This document shows, piece by piece, positions 40,291 to 48,034 of a DNA stretch of 64,000 nt. Source of the stretch: Thermoleophilia bacterium UBA2241 (lineage in GTDB: Bacteria; Actinomycetota; Thermoleophilia; UBA2241). The stretch spans positions 1 to 64,000 of the forward strand of contig DDYF01000004.1 of NCBI GenBank assembly GCA_002347645.1. The letters run 5' to 3'. Every line of letters starts with the position of its first letter. The stretch's first letter is position 1. A model generated the notes under the pieces. It searched no databases, was not told the origin of the DNA, and saw only the letters and a list, made by a program, of their open reading frames with translations. Made by a program: the position numbers and the translations under genes.

Positions 40291-41655
40291 ATGAGCGAGT
40301 ACAAGAAGAAGTTCGTCCTTGACGAGGAGAGGATCCCCAAGACGTGGTACAACATCGTGCCCGACTTCCCCGTGCCGCCGGCCCCGCCTCTGCATCCCGG
40401 CACATTGCAGCCCGCGGGACCAGACGACCTGGCGCCGATCTTCCCGCCCAGTATCATCGCCCAGGAGGTCTCATCCGAGCGCTACATCGAGATCCCCGAG
40501 GAGGTCCACCAGATCCTGCGCATGTGGAGGCCGTCGCCGCTGATCCGCGCCACCGGCCTCGAGAAGGCGCTCGACACGCCGGCGAAGATCTTCTTCAAGT
40601 ACGAGGGCGTCAGCCCGGCCGGCTCGCACAAGAGCAACACCGCCGTCGCGCAGGCCTACTACAACAAGATGGACGGCACCACGCGTCTCTCCACCGAGAC
40701 CGGCGCCGGCCAGTGGGGTAGCGCCCTCAGCATGGCCTGCCAGATGTTCGGCCTCGAGTGCATGGTCTACATGGTCAAGGTGAGCTACCACCAGAAGCCG
40801 TACCGGCGCAGCATGATGCAGCTCTGGGGCGCCGACGTGATCCCCAGCCCGAGCGACACCACCGATGCCGGGCGTGCCGTCCTGGCCGACGACCCCGGGT
40901 CGCTCGGCAGCCTGGGCATCGCGATCAGCGAGGCGGTCGAGGACGCGGTCACGCACCCGGGCTCCAAGTACTCCCTGGGCAGCGTCGTCAACCACGTCAT
41001 CCTGCACCAGACCATCATCGGCGAGGAGGCGATCCTGCAGAGCCAGGACGCCGATGCGTACCCCGACATGGTGATCGGTTGCGTCGGCGGCGGCTCGAGT
41101 TTCGGCGGCATCGCCTTCCCGTTCCTGCGCGAGAACCTGGCCGGCAAGACGAGGACCCGGCTGATCGCCGTCGAGCCCACCGCCTGCCCCTCGCTCACCA
41201 AGGGTGAGTTCCGCTACGACTTCGGCGACGAGGCGGCGAGCACGCCGCTCTTCAAGATGTACACGCTGGGTCACGACTACATGCCGCCCGGCATCCACGC
41301 CGGCGGCCTGCGCTACCATGCCATGGGACCGCTCGTGAGCCACGCCTACGACCAGGGGCTCATCGAGGCCGTCGCCGTGCCGCAGACCAAGGTGTTCGAG
41401 GCGGCACGGCTGTTCGTGCAGACCGAGGGCATCGTACCGGCGCCCGAGAGCGCCCACGCGATCCGCGTCGCCGTGGACGAAGCGCTCAAGGCCAAGGAAG
41501 AGGGCGTGAGCAAGAACATCATGTTCAATCTGACCGGCCACGGCTTCCTCGACCTCTCGTCGTACGACAGCTACCTGGCCGGGAAGCTCGAGGACTACGA
41601 CCATCCCGAAGACGCGATCGCGGCGTCGATCGCCAAGCTGCCGCAGGTGGGATGA
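40291..41655 (+). CDS. trpB2: Tryptophan synthase beta chain, TrpB2 type
   Basis: A 454-residue PLP enzyme that joins indole and serine to make tryptophan. The PLP lysine is in FFKYEGVSPAGSHKSNTAVAQAYY near residue 112; other blocks are LSTETGAGQWGSALSMACQMFGL (catalytic Glu region) and CVGGGSSFGGIAFPF (cofactor phosphate). The N-terminal extension (KKFVLDEERIPKTWYNIVPDFP) and length mark the TrpB2 group, which often stands apart from trpA and can work alone. GAGAGGAGG lies 6 nt before the ATG. It is a single-gene unit: a Trp-codon leader upstream and an 18-bp terminator downstream, so it looks regulated by tryptophan supply and likely has a true biosynthetic or salvage role. Confidence 0.95.
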   Translation: MSEYKKKFVLDEERIPKTWYNIVPDFPVPPAPPLHPGTLQPAGPDDLAPIFPPSIIAQEVSSERYIEIPEEVHQILRMWRPSPLIRATGLEKALDTPAKIFFKYEGVSPAGSHKSNTAVAQAYYNKMDGTTRLSTETGAGQWGSALSMACQMFGLECMVYMVKVSYHQKPYRRSMMQLWGADVIPSPSDTTDAGRAVLADDPGSLGSLGIAISEAVEDAVTHPGSKYSLGSVVNHVILHQTIIGEEAILQSQDADAYPDMVIGCVGGGSSFGGIAFPFLRENLAGKTRTRLIAVEPTACPSLTKGEFRYDFGDEAASTPLFKMYTLGHDYMPPGIHAGGLRYHAMGPLVSHAYDQGLIEAVAVPQTKVFEAARLFVQTEGIVPAPESAHAIRVAVDEALKAKEEGVSKNIMFNLTGHGFLDLSSYDSYLAGKLEDYDHPEDAIAASIAKLPQVG

Positions 41656-41720
41656 CGGTCCCAGCGACGGCGACACGGCGTTCGTCATGAGGCGGCCCAA
41701 ACAGTGACGGGGCGCGACGG

Positions 41721-41764
41721 GGCCGGGGGCGCTTCATCTCGCAGCGGATGAAGCGCCCCCGGCC
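41721..41764 (+). terminator. Strong terminator after trpB2
   Basis: Perfect 18-bp inverted repeat (41721-41738 with 41747-41764) and an 8-nt loop, 65 nt after the trpB2 stop. No T tract follows; the stem strength alone makes it a convincing transcript end. Confidence 0.75.
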
Positions 41765-41771
41765 CTGCCGG

Positions 41772-41777
41772 TAGACT
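41772..41777 (+). promoter_or_regulatory. -10 box of the asparaginase gene
   Basis: TAGACT, 7 nt beyond the trpB2 terminator. A leader of about 70 nt leads to the ATG at 41854. Confidence 0.4.
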
Positions 41778-41853
41778 GGCGGGACGCGGCGGCACCCGTC
41801 AGGGCACGGCCGCCCCTCTTTCTCGGCCCGACCGGTTCATGAATGGAGCGTCG

Positions 41854-42768
41854 ATGACTACCCGGTACGCCCCCATCGTCGTCGATGTCCGTCGCGGACC
41901 GGTCGTGGAGAGTCGCCACAAGCTCGTCGCCGCGATCGTGGACGAGGAAGGCGCCGAGACCGGGCGCTACGGCGACCCCGGCTTCGTGACCTACTGGCGC
42001 TCGTCGGCCAAGCCGTTCCAGGCGCGTCCTTGGGTCGACGACGGTACCGTCGGTCATTTCGACTGGGGCGATCGCGAGCTCGCCGTCATGTCGGCGTCGC
42101 ACGTCGGCGCCGACGAGCACGCCGAGCTCGTGCGGCGCATGCTCGCCGACATCGGGCTCGGCGAGGAGCACCTGCGCTGCGACAACGAGCTCAAGGCGCG
42201 CCACAACTGCTCGGGCAATCACACCGGCTTCCTGGCCGCCAGCGTCTACCACAGCTGGGAGGTGGCGACGTACCAGCAGGCGCGGCACCCGGCGCAGCGC
42301 GCCGCGCTGGCATCCATCGCCGAGGCCGCGGCCATGCGCGTCGACGACATCCCCTGCGGAGTCGACGGATGCGGGATCGTCGTGCCGGCCACCGCGGTGA
42401 CGGCCGCCGCGCGCGCCTATGCGCGGCTCAACGAGCTCGCGCCCGCCGTCGCCGCCGCGATGCGCGCCCACCCGACCCTTGTCGAGGGCGAGGGCGAGCT
42501 CGACACCGTCGTCATGCAGGGCTTCCCGGGGGCGATCTCCAAGGCCGGCGCCGAGGGTCTCGGCTGCGTCGCGCTGCCGGGCGGCGGCGCGCTCGCCGCC
42601 AAGGCGCTGGACGGTGGCGACCGAGCCGTCGGGCCCGCGCTCATCGCCCTCCTCGTCCGTCACCTCGACCTGCCCGAGGTGCCGGACGTCGCCCGGCGTC
42701 AGGCCCGGCCGCCCATCGTCAACGACGCCGGGGCGGTCGTCGGCGAGCTGGTCGCCACGCTGCCCTGA
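41854..42768 (+). CDS. Asparaginase (type II, rhizobial/thermolabile family)
   Basis: A 304-residue protein of the asparaginase_II Pfam family, unrelated to E. coli AnsA/AnsB. Family blocks: YRSSAKPFQA-like WRSSAKPFQARPWVDDG, ELAVMSASHVGADEHAELVRRMLADIG, the CDNELKARHNCSGNHTGFLA segment with the serine and cysteine proposed to act in catalysis, PCGVDGCGIVVPATAV, and MQGFPGAISKAGAEGLGCVAL. It should hydrolyse asparagine to aspartate and ammonia in the cytoplasm; no signal peptide is seen. The ATG at 41854 has GGAG 5 nt upstream, better than the ATG at 41839. Confidence 0.9.
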   Translation: MTTRYAPIVVDVRRGPVVESRHKLVAAIVDEEGAETGRYGDPGFVTYWRSSAKPFQARPWVDDGTVGHFDWGDRELAVMSASHVGADEHAELVRRMLADIGLGEEHLRCDNELKARHNCSGNHTGFLAASVYHSWEVATYQQARHPAQRAALASIAEAAAMRVDDIPCGVDGCGIVVPATAVTAAARAYARLNELAPAVAAAMRAHPTLVEGEGELDTVVMQGFPGAISKAGAEGLGCVALPGGGALAAKALDGGDRAVGPALIALLVRHLDLPEVPDVARRQARPPIVNDAGAVVGELVATLP

Positions 42769-42788
42769 GCCCGACGGCGTCGATCGCC

Positions 42789-42817
42789 TGAGGCACGAGG
42801 GCGGCGCGCGTGCCTCA
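42789..42817. terminator. Terminator between convergent genes
   Basis: TGAGGCAC at 42789-42796 and GTGCCTCA at 42810-42817 form an 8-bp stem between the asparaginase stop and the sensor-kinase stop, so it may serve both strands. Confidence 0.5.
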
Positions 42818-42837
42818 CGGGGCGCCGCGCGGAGGGG

Positions 42838-44241
42838 TCAGCCGGCGAGCGGCAGGCGCACGGTGAACACGGCGCCGCCGCCGGCGTCACCGCCGGCGTC
42901 GACTGTGCCGCCGTGCGCCTCCACGAGCCCCTTGACGATCGCCAGTCCGAGACCGACGCCTTGCGTACCTCGCGCCGATGGCGAACGGTAGAAGCGGTCG
43001 AACACGAACGGGAGGTCGACCGGGTCGATGCCGGGGCCCGTGTCGGCGACGCTGAGGACTGCGGACCGCTGCTCAGCGTGAAGCCCGACGACGATCATCC
43101 CTCCGGCCGGCGTGAACTTGAGGGCGTTGTCGAGCAGGCTCGCCATGACCTGCGCCAGCCTGCCTCGGTCGCCGCGGACCGTGACCGCGTCGAGGTCTCC
43201 GCTCAGCGTCACACGCCGGCGCGCCGCCTCCGCCTCGGCGCCCGACAGCGCCTCGGCGACGACGTCGTGAAGGTCGAGCGACGCGAGTTCCACGTCCAGG
43301 TCTTCCGACTCGACCTCGTTCAGGGTGCGCAGCGCGCCCAGCAGCCTCCCCAAGCGTTCGACCTCGTCTCCGGCGACACGGAGGTTCTCCGGTGTGACCG
43401 GGACCCGGCCCTCCTCGAGGGCTTCGAGGCGCGTCTGCACACTCGCCAAGGGCGCGAGCAACTCGTCCGAGAGGTCGGCCGTCAGGTCGCGGCGCCACTG
43501 CTCGTTGCGGGCCAGCGCGTCGGCCATGGTGTCGAGAGCGACGGCGAGCCGCGCGACTTCGTCGTCGCCGCGCGGCGCTATGCGCACCTCGAGGTTCCCT
43601 GCGACGACGTCGCCCGCGGCCTCTGCGAGCTCTTCCAGCGGCCCGGTAAGACGTCGAGCGACGACGACGCTCGCGAGCAGCGCCACGATCACAGCCAAGC
43701 CCGCAGCGATCACGAGATCGCGGTCGAGTGTACCGTCGTAGGCGTCCTCGGCGGCGCCGCGCGCGTCCCGCCACGCGTAGACCTCGACCGTCGCCACCCG
43801 CGCGCCACCCGCGCGCACTGGGTAGCGGCGGATGTCAAACGAGCGCGTCGTGAGCGGGCTCGCCGGGGAGGCCGCCCCGAGGCTTGCGTCGCCGCCCTGC
43901 CCGTTCGCCGCGCCGTCTCCGGGGACCGCGGCGGTCCCCTCGATGCCTTGCACGGTGAACAGGAGCTCCCCGTCCGGGGAGTACACGGCGAGGTTCATGT
44001 CGCCCACACGCGCCGCCCGGCTGAGGGCGTAGATCCCTCGCGCGTCCCAGCCCACGCCCGTCTGGTACGTGTCCCGCAGCGCTTCGACGACGGCCGCGTT
44101 CTGGCGGGCGCGGACGTCGTTCAGGTACGCATCGAACCGGCGGTCCGCAGTGACGGTGAGGAAGACCGCCGCGACCGCGAGCACGAGCGCCGCGACGACG
44201 ACGTGCGTGAGCACGAGGCGCGCGCGCAGGCCGCGGGTCAT
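42838..44241 (-). CDS. Sensor histidine kinase with altered H box (His to Asp)
   Basis: A 467-residue membrane kinase-like protein. A helix at residues 8-30, an outer sensor part of about 150 residues, a second helix near 180-200, and a HAMP domain (ARRLTGPLEELAEAAGDVVAGNLEVRI) lead to the dimerisation domain. There the usual SHELRTPL reads SDELLAPL: the phospho-accepting histidine is Asp259 (codon GAC at 43465-43467, minus strand), one base from CAC. The ATPase domain keeps its boxes: LLDNALKFTPAGG, ADTGPGID and GTQGVGLGLAIVKGLVEAHGG. So ATP binding looks intact but normal autophosphorylation should fail. No response regulator is adjacent. A short ORF ends on its ATG, see 44238-44333. Confidence 0.88.
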   Translation of the reverse strand: MTRGLRARLVLTHVVVAALVLAVAAVFLTVTADRRFDAYLNDVRARQNAAVVEALRDTYQTGVGWDARGIYALSRAARVGDMNLAVYSPDGELLFTVQGIEGTAAVPGDGAANGQGGDASLGAASPASPLTTRSFDIRRYPVRAGGARVATVEVYAWRDARGAAEDAYDGTLDRDLVIAAGLAVIVALLASVVVARRLTGPLEELAEAAGDVVAGNLEVRIAPRGDDEVARLAVALDTMADALARNEQWRRDLTADLSDELLAPLASVQTRLEALEEGRVPVTPENLRVAGDEVERLGRLLGALRTLNEVESEDLDVELASLDLHDVVAEALSGAEAEAARRRVTLSGDLDAVTVRGDRGRLAQVMASLLDNALKFTPAGGMIVVGLHAEQRSAVLSVADTGPGIDPVDLPFVFDRFYRSPSARGTQGVGLGLAIVKGLVEAHGGTVDAGGDAGGGAVFTVRLPLAG

Positions 44242-44333
44242 CGACTGTCCTGAGATCTGCGGCCGTGCAACGCACCGTGCCGGCAGCCCACGCCGCGGGC
44301 GCTGACGCGCGAGGTCAGACTCGTGACGACCAT
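44238..44333 (-). CDS. 31-codon leaderless upstream ORF coupled to the kinase gene
   Basis: ATG at 44333, TGA at 44238-44240 overlapping the kinase ATG as ATGA. TAAGAT lies 6 nt before the ATG, so the message would start with this ORF. The peptide is basic (about six Arg) with no recognisable domain. It probably acts by bringing ribosomes to the kinase start rather than as a protein. Too short for similarity to be judged. Confidence 0.45.
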   Translation of the reverse strand: MVVTSLTSRVSARGVGCRHGALHGRRSQDSR

Positions 44334-44339
44334 GGGCTC

Positions 44340-44396
44340 ATCTTACCCGCCGTGCGGGCGGTGCGGGCGGGGCCTGCCCTCCCAATCTGGTAGCAT
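44340..44396. promoter_or_regulatory. Divergent promoters of the kinase and M28-like genes
   Basis: ATCTTA at 44340-44345 is TAAGAT on the minus strand, 6 nt before the upstream ORF of the kinase. TAGCAT at 44391-44396 reads right, about 25 nt before the TTG start of the M28-like gene. The two promoters are about 45 bp apart, back to back. Confidence 0.45.
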
Positions 44397-44421
44397 CCAC
44401 CGCATCCGCAAGGAGGCCCCC

Positions 44422-46278
44422 TTGCCCAATCTCAGGGTGTACCGCTACGCCTGGGTCGTCGCTCTCGTCCTGACCGTCGTCGGCCTCTTCACGCTCGGGA
44501 CGCCCGACACCCCGGTCGTGAGCACCGAACCAGCGACCTTCGACGGCGAGCGTGCCATGCTCGACCTGACCACGCTGGCGGAGGAGTTCACTGGCCGCGT
44601 GGCGGGATCCGACGCCGATGCGCGCGCCGCAGTGTGGCTTGTCGACGCGCTCGAGCGACTGGACCTCGAGACGCACATCGACTCCTTCACGGCCAGCATC
44701 AACGGGCGCGACGTGCCTCTGCAGAACGTGTGGGCGGTCGCGCGGGGGACCACCCGCGGGACGATCGTCATCCTGGCCAACCGGGATTCGCCGCCGCGCT
44801 CGACGCAGGGCGCCGACGCGAACGCGTCGGGGACGGCTACATTGCTGGAGCTCGCGCGCGTCTTCTCGCTCCTCGGCCACGAGCACACGCTGCTCTTCCT
44901 CTCGACCGACGGAGACGCCTACGGCGCGCTGGGGGCGCGCGACTTCGTGGAACGTCACGAGACGGACGACGTGCTCGCCGTCATCGCCCTGCGCCGGACG
45001 GCGGGCAAGGATGCCGACGGCCTGGCGCTCGACGGTTGGGGGCCGACAGGGCGGGCGGCGCCCCCATGGCTCTGGCTGGTCACCGCGCCCGCGGCGCGCC
45101 GTGCTGCGAACCTGGACGCGCTGCTGCCGGGCTTCGGCACCCAGGTCCTGCGCCTCGCAGTCCCGACGAGCTCCGGGAGCCAGGGGCCGTTCGTCGCCGC
45201 CGGCCTGCCCGGGATCTCCCTGGGCGCGGCGACCGAGGCGCGCGACCCCACCACCGACACGCTGGACGCCGTGTCCGCGGAGGTCCTCGTGAAGGTAGGA
45301 CGCACCGCCGAGAAGGCGATCATCGCCATAGACAGCGGTTCAGACGAGCGTCCCGGCAGCGGCGGGACGACCTTCGTGCGCCGCCACCGGACGTTGCCGG
45401 GCGCCTCCCTGCTCCTCGTGCTCGTCGGGCTGTTCGCGCCGCTCGGCGCGGTCGCCCTCGACCTCTTCGCCCAGTGCCGGCGACGGCACGTCCGCCTGGG
45501 CCCCGCGTGGGTACGTTCGGTGCTCCACATCGCACCCTGGTTCGTCGTGGTCGGCATCATCTACGTCTCGAACGTCCTCGGCCTCCTGCCCCGCAGGCCG
45601 GGTGCCGTCATACCTTCCGAGTCGGGCCTGGTCGATGATCCGCGGTACCTCCGCGTCGCGATCCTGGTCGTGGCGCTCCTTCTTGCCTATGCCTACTCGA
45701 CCGCCGTCGAGCGCCGCCTGGTGCGCCGCATGCCGGTGGACCCGCGCGCCACGGTCGTGGTCGCCTACGTGACCCTCCTTGTGATCGCTCTGCTGGTCTT
45801 CTTCGTGAACCCCTACTCGGTGCTGCTCGTCGCCCCGGCAGCGGTCCTCTGGCCGCTCGCCCGGGGAGGCACCTGGACGCGTTCGATCCTCCCCGTCTAC
45901 CTCGGCCTCGGCATGATCCTTCTCGCGCTCGTCTTCTTCGCCTTGCGCCTCGACCTCGGCTTCGACGTCTGGTGGTACTTCTTCCTGTTGCTCGAGAACC
46001 GGACGATCCCGATGTCTGCGACCCTGCTCGGTGCGGTCTTCCTGGCGACCGCCGGCATGCTGGCCCAGACGCTGCACGGTTCGTCGTGGCCTGAGGACCG
46101 GCGCCGCGCGCGCGAAGGGGCGGTGGGACCGGGGACCAGCGCCGGCGACACCGCCGGCGCGTCTCAGACCGGGGCCGATGCGCCGGCCGTCTCGTCCGGC
46201 GACAGCGAGGCACGACCGAACGGCGATGCGCGGCCGCATCGAGATGCCGAAGCACCGGCACCCGTGACCCAGACCTGA
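44422..46278 (+). CDS. M28-like peptidase homologue with membrane domain, zinc ligands mostly lost
   Basis: A 618-residue protein: an N-terminal helix (residues 10-26), an outer domain to about 330, then seven or eight membrane helices and a disordered tail. The outer domain follows the M28 aminopeptidase plan (LTTLAEEFTGRVAGSDADARAAVWLVDALERLDLETH ... GADANASGTATLLELARVF). But the metal site is eroded: the first His is Asn120/Arg121, the catalytic Glu-Glu is Asp163-Gly164 (STDGDAYGALGARDF), and the late His of the YHT-x-x-D block is absent (EARDPTTDTLD). Only the bridging Asp near 132 is clear. Likely a non-enzymatic pseudopeptidase. TTG start chosen for AAGGAGG 5 nt upstream. Confidence 0.75.
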   Translation: MPNLRVYRYAWVVALVLTVVGLFTLGTPDTPVVSTEPATFDGERAMLDLTTLAEEFTGRVAGSDADARAAVWLVDALERLDLETHIDSFTASINGRDVPLQNVWAVARGTTRGTIVILANRDSPPRSTQGADANASGTATLLELARVFSLLGHEHTLLFLSTDGDAYGALGARDFVERHETDDVLAVIALRRTAGKDADGLALDGWGPTGRAAPPWLWLVTAPAARRAANLDALLPGFGTQVLRLAVPTSSGSQGPFVAAGLPGISLGAATEARDPTTDTLDAVSAEVLVKVGRTAEKAIIAIDSGSDERPGSGGTTFVRRHRTLPGASLLLVLVGLFAPLGAVALDLFAQCRRRHVRLGPAWVRSVLHIAPWFVVVGIIYVSNVLGLLPRRPGAVIPSESGLVDDPRYLRVAILVVALLLAYAYSTAVERRLVRRMPVDPRATVVVAYVTLLVIALLVFFVNPYSVLLVAPAAVLWPLARGGTWTRSILPVYLGLGMILLALVFFALRLDLGFDVWWYFFLLLENRTIPMSATLLGAVFLATAGMLAQTLHGSSWPEDRRRAREGAVGPGTSAGDTAGASQTGADAPAVSSGDSEARPNGDARPHRDAEAPAPVTQT

Positions 46279-46280
46279 AC

Positions 46281-46322
46281 GGGACCCGGGCGGGCCGCCT
46301 TGTGGCGGCCCGCCCGGGTCCC
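46281..46322. terminator. Bidirectional terminator
   Basis: Perfect 19-bp inverted repeat (46281-46299 with 46304-46322) with a 4-nt loop TTGT, exactly between the convergent M28-like and acidic-protein genes. One of the strongest stems in the window; no T tract. Confidence 0.8.
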
Positions 46323-46342
46323 GACGAGCTCTGCGTCTCGTC

Positions 46343-47395
46343 TCAGTCGTCTTCGGGCGCCAGCGACTCCTCCAGCGTGCTCGCCGTCTCGTCGTCCACC
46401 TCGACCCCGCTCGAGCGCGGCACGGGCTTGTCACCGCTGTCGCGCGAGAGCAGTGCCGACTCGCCGCTCATCATGGCGTCGAAGGCCTTGGCCTTCAGAC
46501 GCGCCCTCGTCTCTTCGATGCGGCGCCGCATCTCGGCCTGGTCGATCGTCGTGCCCTCCGGCGGGCCGCCACTCTGGTCGGCGGCCGGCTGCTCCGGCGC
46601 CTCTTCTGCCGGCTCCTCGACGACAGCCGCCGGCTCTTCCTCCACCGGCTCGGCCACCTCCGCCACCACGTCGGCGGGCGCTGCGGCACCCTCGGTCTGC
46701 GCCTCGGATTCGGCTTCGACGCTCTCCTCGGGCTCTGGCGCCTGCTCCTCGGCGGACGGCTCCTCAAGCCCCTCATCGCCGGCAGGCTCGACGGCCGCCG
46801 TTTCCTCGGCAGCGCCGAACGGCTCCTCGATCTCGCTCTCTATCGCCTCGCGCGTCTCTTCGATGCGGGCACGCAGGTCTTCGCTCTCCTCGGCGACCGG
46901 CTGCTCGACGACCTCCAGACCGACTGCGGCGACCTCTGCGGGGGCCTCTTCGGCGACGGCTTCGGGCTCGGCCTCCGCAGCCGCCTCGGCCTCCTCCACC
47001 GCGACGGCCTCCTCTTCGACCGGCGGCTCTTCAGCCTCGACCGGCGGTTCTTCCAGCTCGGCCGGTGCCACTTCAGCTTCGCTCGACGCTTCCTCGGCCC
47101 CAGCCTCGGCGGGCTCGGGCGCCGGCTCCTCGGTCACGGGCGTCTCAGCGACCGGTGCCTCCTCTGCCGGCGCCTCGACCGCGACCTCAGCGACGGCCGA
47201 CTCGGCGACTGCGGTCGCCGGCGGCGTCCAGACCCGCTCGCCGCTCGGCTCCGGGTACTCGGGGGCGGCCGGCAGCATCCTGCTGCTGGCGCCGCTGAGC
47301 AGCTGCTCCCGCATCTGGCGACCCGTCTTGGGGGTGACGAACGATACGGCCGCCGCGCCAACCAGGACACCCAGCAGGAACTTGAAGAATCTCAT
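46343..47395 (-). CDS. Acidic Glu/Ala-rich protein with YtxH-like N terminus
   Basis: A 350-residue protein. The N terminus FFKFLLGVLVGAAAVSFVTPKTGRQMREQL is like YtxH proteins: a short membrane helix with glycine, then a PKTG-R turn. Residues about 55-290 are a low-complexity Ala/Glu/Pro/Val stretch, very acidic. The sequence RIEETR occurs twice (near residues 177 and 291), each starting a helix-forming segment. The last 60 residues are polar and conserved-looking (KAKAFDAMMSGESALLSRDSGDK). No enzymatic role is visible; a wall- or membrane-linked stress protein is possible. GGAGG precedes the ATG by 6 nt. Confidence 0.7.
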   Translation of the reverse strand: MRFFKFLLGVLVGAAAVSFVTPKTGRQMREQLLSGASSRMLPAAPEYPEPSGERVWTPPATAVAESAVAEVAVEAPAEEAPVAETPVTEEPAPEPAEAGAEEASSEAEVAPAELEEPPVEAEEPPVEEEAVAVEEAEAAAEAEPEAVAEEAPAEVAAVGLEVVEQPVAEESEDLRARIEETREAIESEIEEPFGAAEETAAVEPAGDEGLEEPSAEEQAPEPEESVEAESEAQTEGAAAPADVVAEVAEPVEEEPAAVVEEPAEEAPEQPAADQSGGPPEGTTIDQAEMRRRIEETRARLKAKAFDAMMSGESALLSRDSGDKPVPRSSGVEVDDETASTLEESLAPEDD

Positions 47396-47435
47396 CAGTC
47401 GCCTCCTTGACCGCTGCTCAGCGAGCCTCGCGCCG

Positions 47436-47500
47436 GCCGGCCGCAGTCGCGGCCGGCGAAGTGTACTTCGGAAGAATCGAGCCGGGACTTTACCAGTCTA
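47436..47500 (-). promoter_or_regulatory. Promoter and leader hairpin of the acidic-protein gene
   Basis: AGTCTA at 47495-47500 is TAGACT on the minus strand. The leader of about 95 nt holds a perfect 9-bp stem, 47436-47444 with 47449-47457 (loop AGTC), about 40 nt before the ATG. The rest of the 243-bp gap up to 47638 shows nothing recognisable. Confidence 0.4.
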
Positions 47501-47638
47501 CAGTCCTGTATACGGTCAGCCGCGACGCAGTCCTGCACGGCGCGTGAGACGTAGCGTCCAAGTCGACGCCGGCGCGGACCGGCCTGAGGGGCCGTATCGT
47601 GCGTCAGCGCCGCATCGGCGGGAGCGGGAGCGCGAGTC

Positions 47639-48034
47639 TCAGGAGAGGCGCTCGACCTTGGCCGAGCCGTCGTCGGCGACGGTGACGAGGGCCGTCCACC
47701 GGCCGCCGAAGGCCTGGCTCACGCGCAGCGCGGCCTCCCTGAGGGCAGCCGCGACGTCCTGACCCATGAAGGCGGCGAGCGGCATCATGGGCTTGTCGTC
47801 GATCTGCACGCGGACTCCGTCTTCGCTCTGCTTGATGAGGATCGGTTCGTCGCTCAACGACAGGAGCCGCGCCGCATGGTCGCGCGTGACCTCGATCGTG
47901 CACCGCTGTCCCAGCGCACTGGGGGCCTTCTCGTCGAGGTCGCGCTTCACATTGCGAGCGTAGTAGTAGACGATGATCAGGGCGACGAGCGCGGCTATCA
48001 GGAAGAGCAGCACGCCCCACATCGCTGTGCTCAC
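47639..48034 (-). CDS. Small membrane-anchored protein of unknown function
   Basis: A 131-residue protein with one N-terminal helix (MWGVLLFLIAALVALIIVYYYARN, residues 5-28) and a soluble domain of about 100 residues: GQRCTIEVTRDHAARLLSLSDEPILIKQSEDGVRVQIDDKPMMPLAAFMGQDVAAALREAALRVSQAFG. I do not recognise the family. The GTG start overlaps the rarA stop (GTGA), so the two are co-translated and the protein may be linked to membrane or DNA-repair stress, but that is inferred only from position. Confidence 0.7.
   Translation of the reverse strand: MSTAMWGVLLFLIAALVALIIVYYYARNVKRDLDEKAPSALGQRCTIEVTRDHAARLLSLSDEPILIKQSEDGVRVQIDDKPMMPLAAFMGQDVAAALREAALRVSQAFGGRWTALVTVADDGSAKVERLS

Noticed and set aside
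46300..47762. Long Ser/Thr-rich plus-strand ORFs opposite the acidic protein
   Set aside because: They arise as reverse complement of Glu/Ala codons; no start signal or domain, and the minus-strand gene has a YtxH-like N terminus and ribosome binding site.
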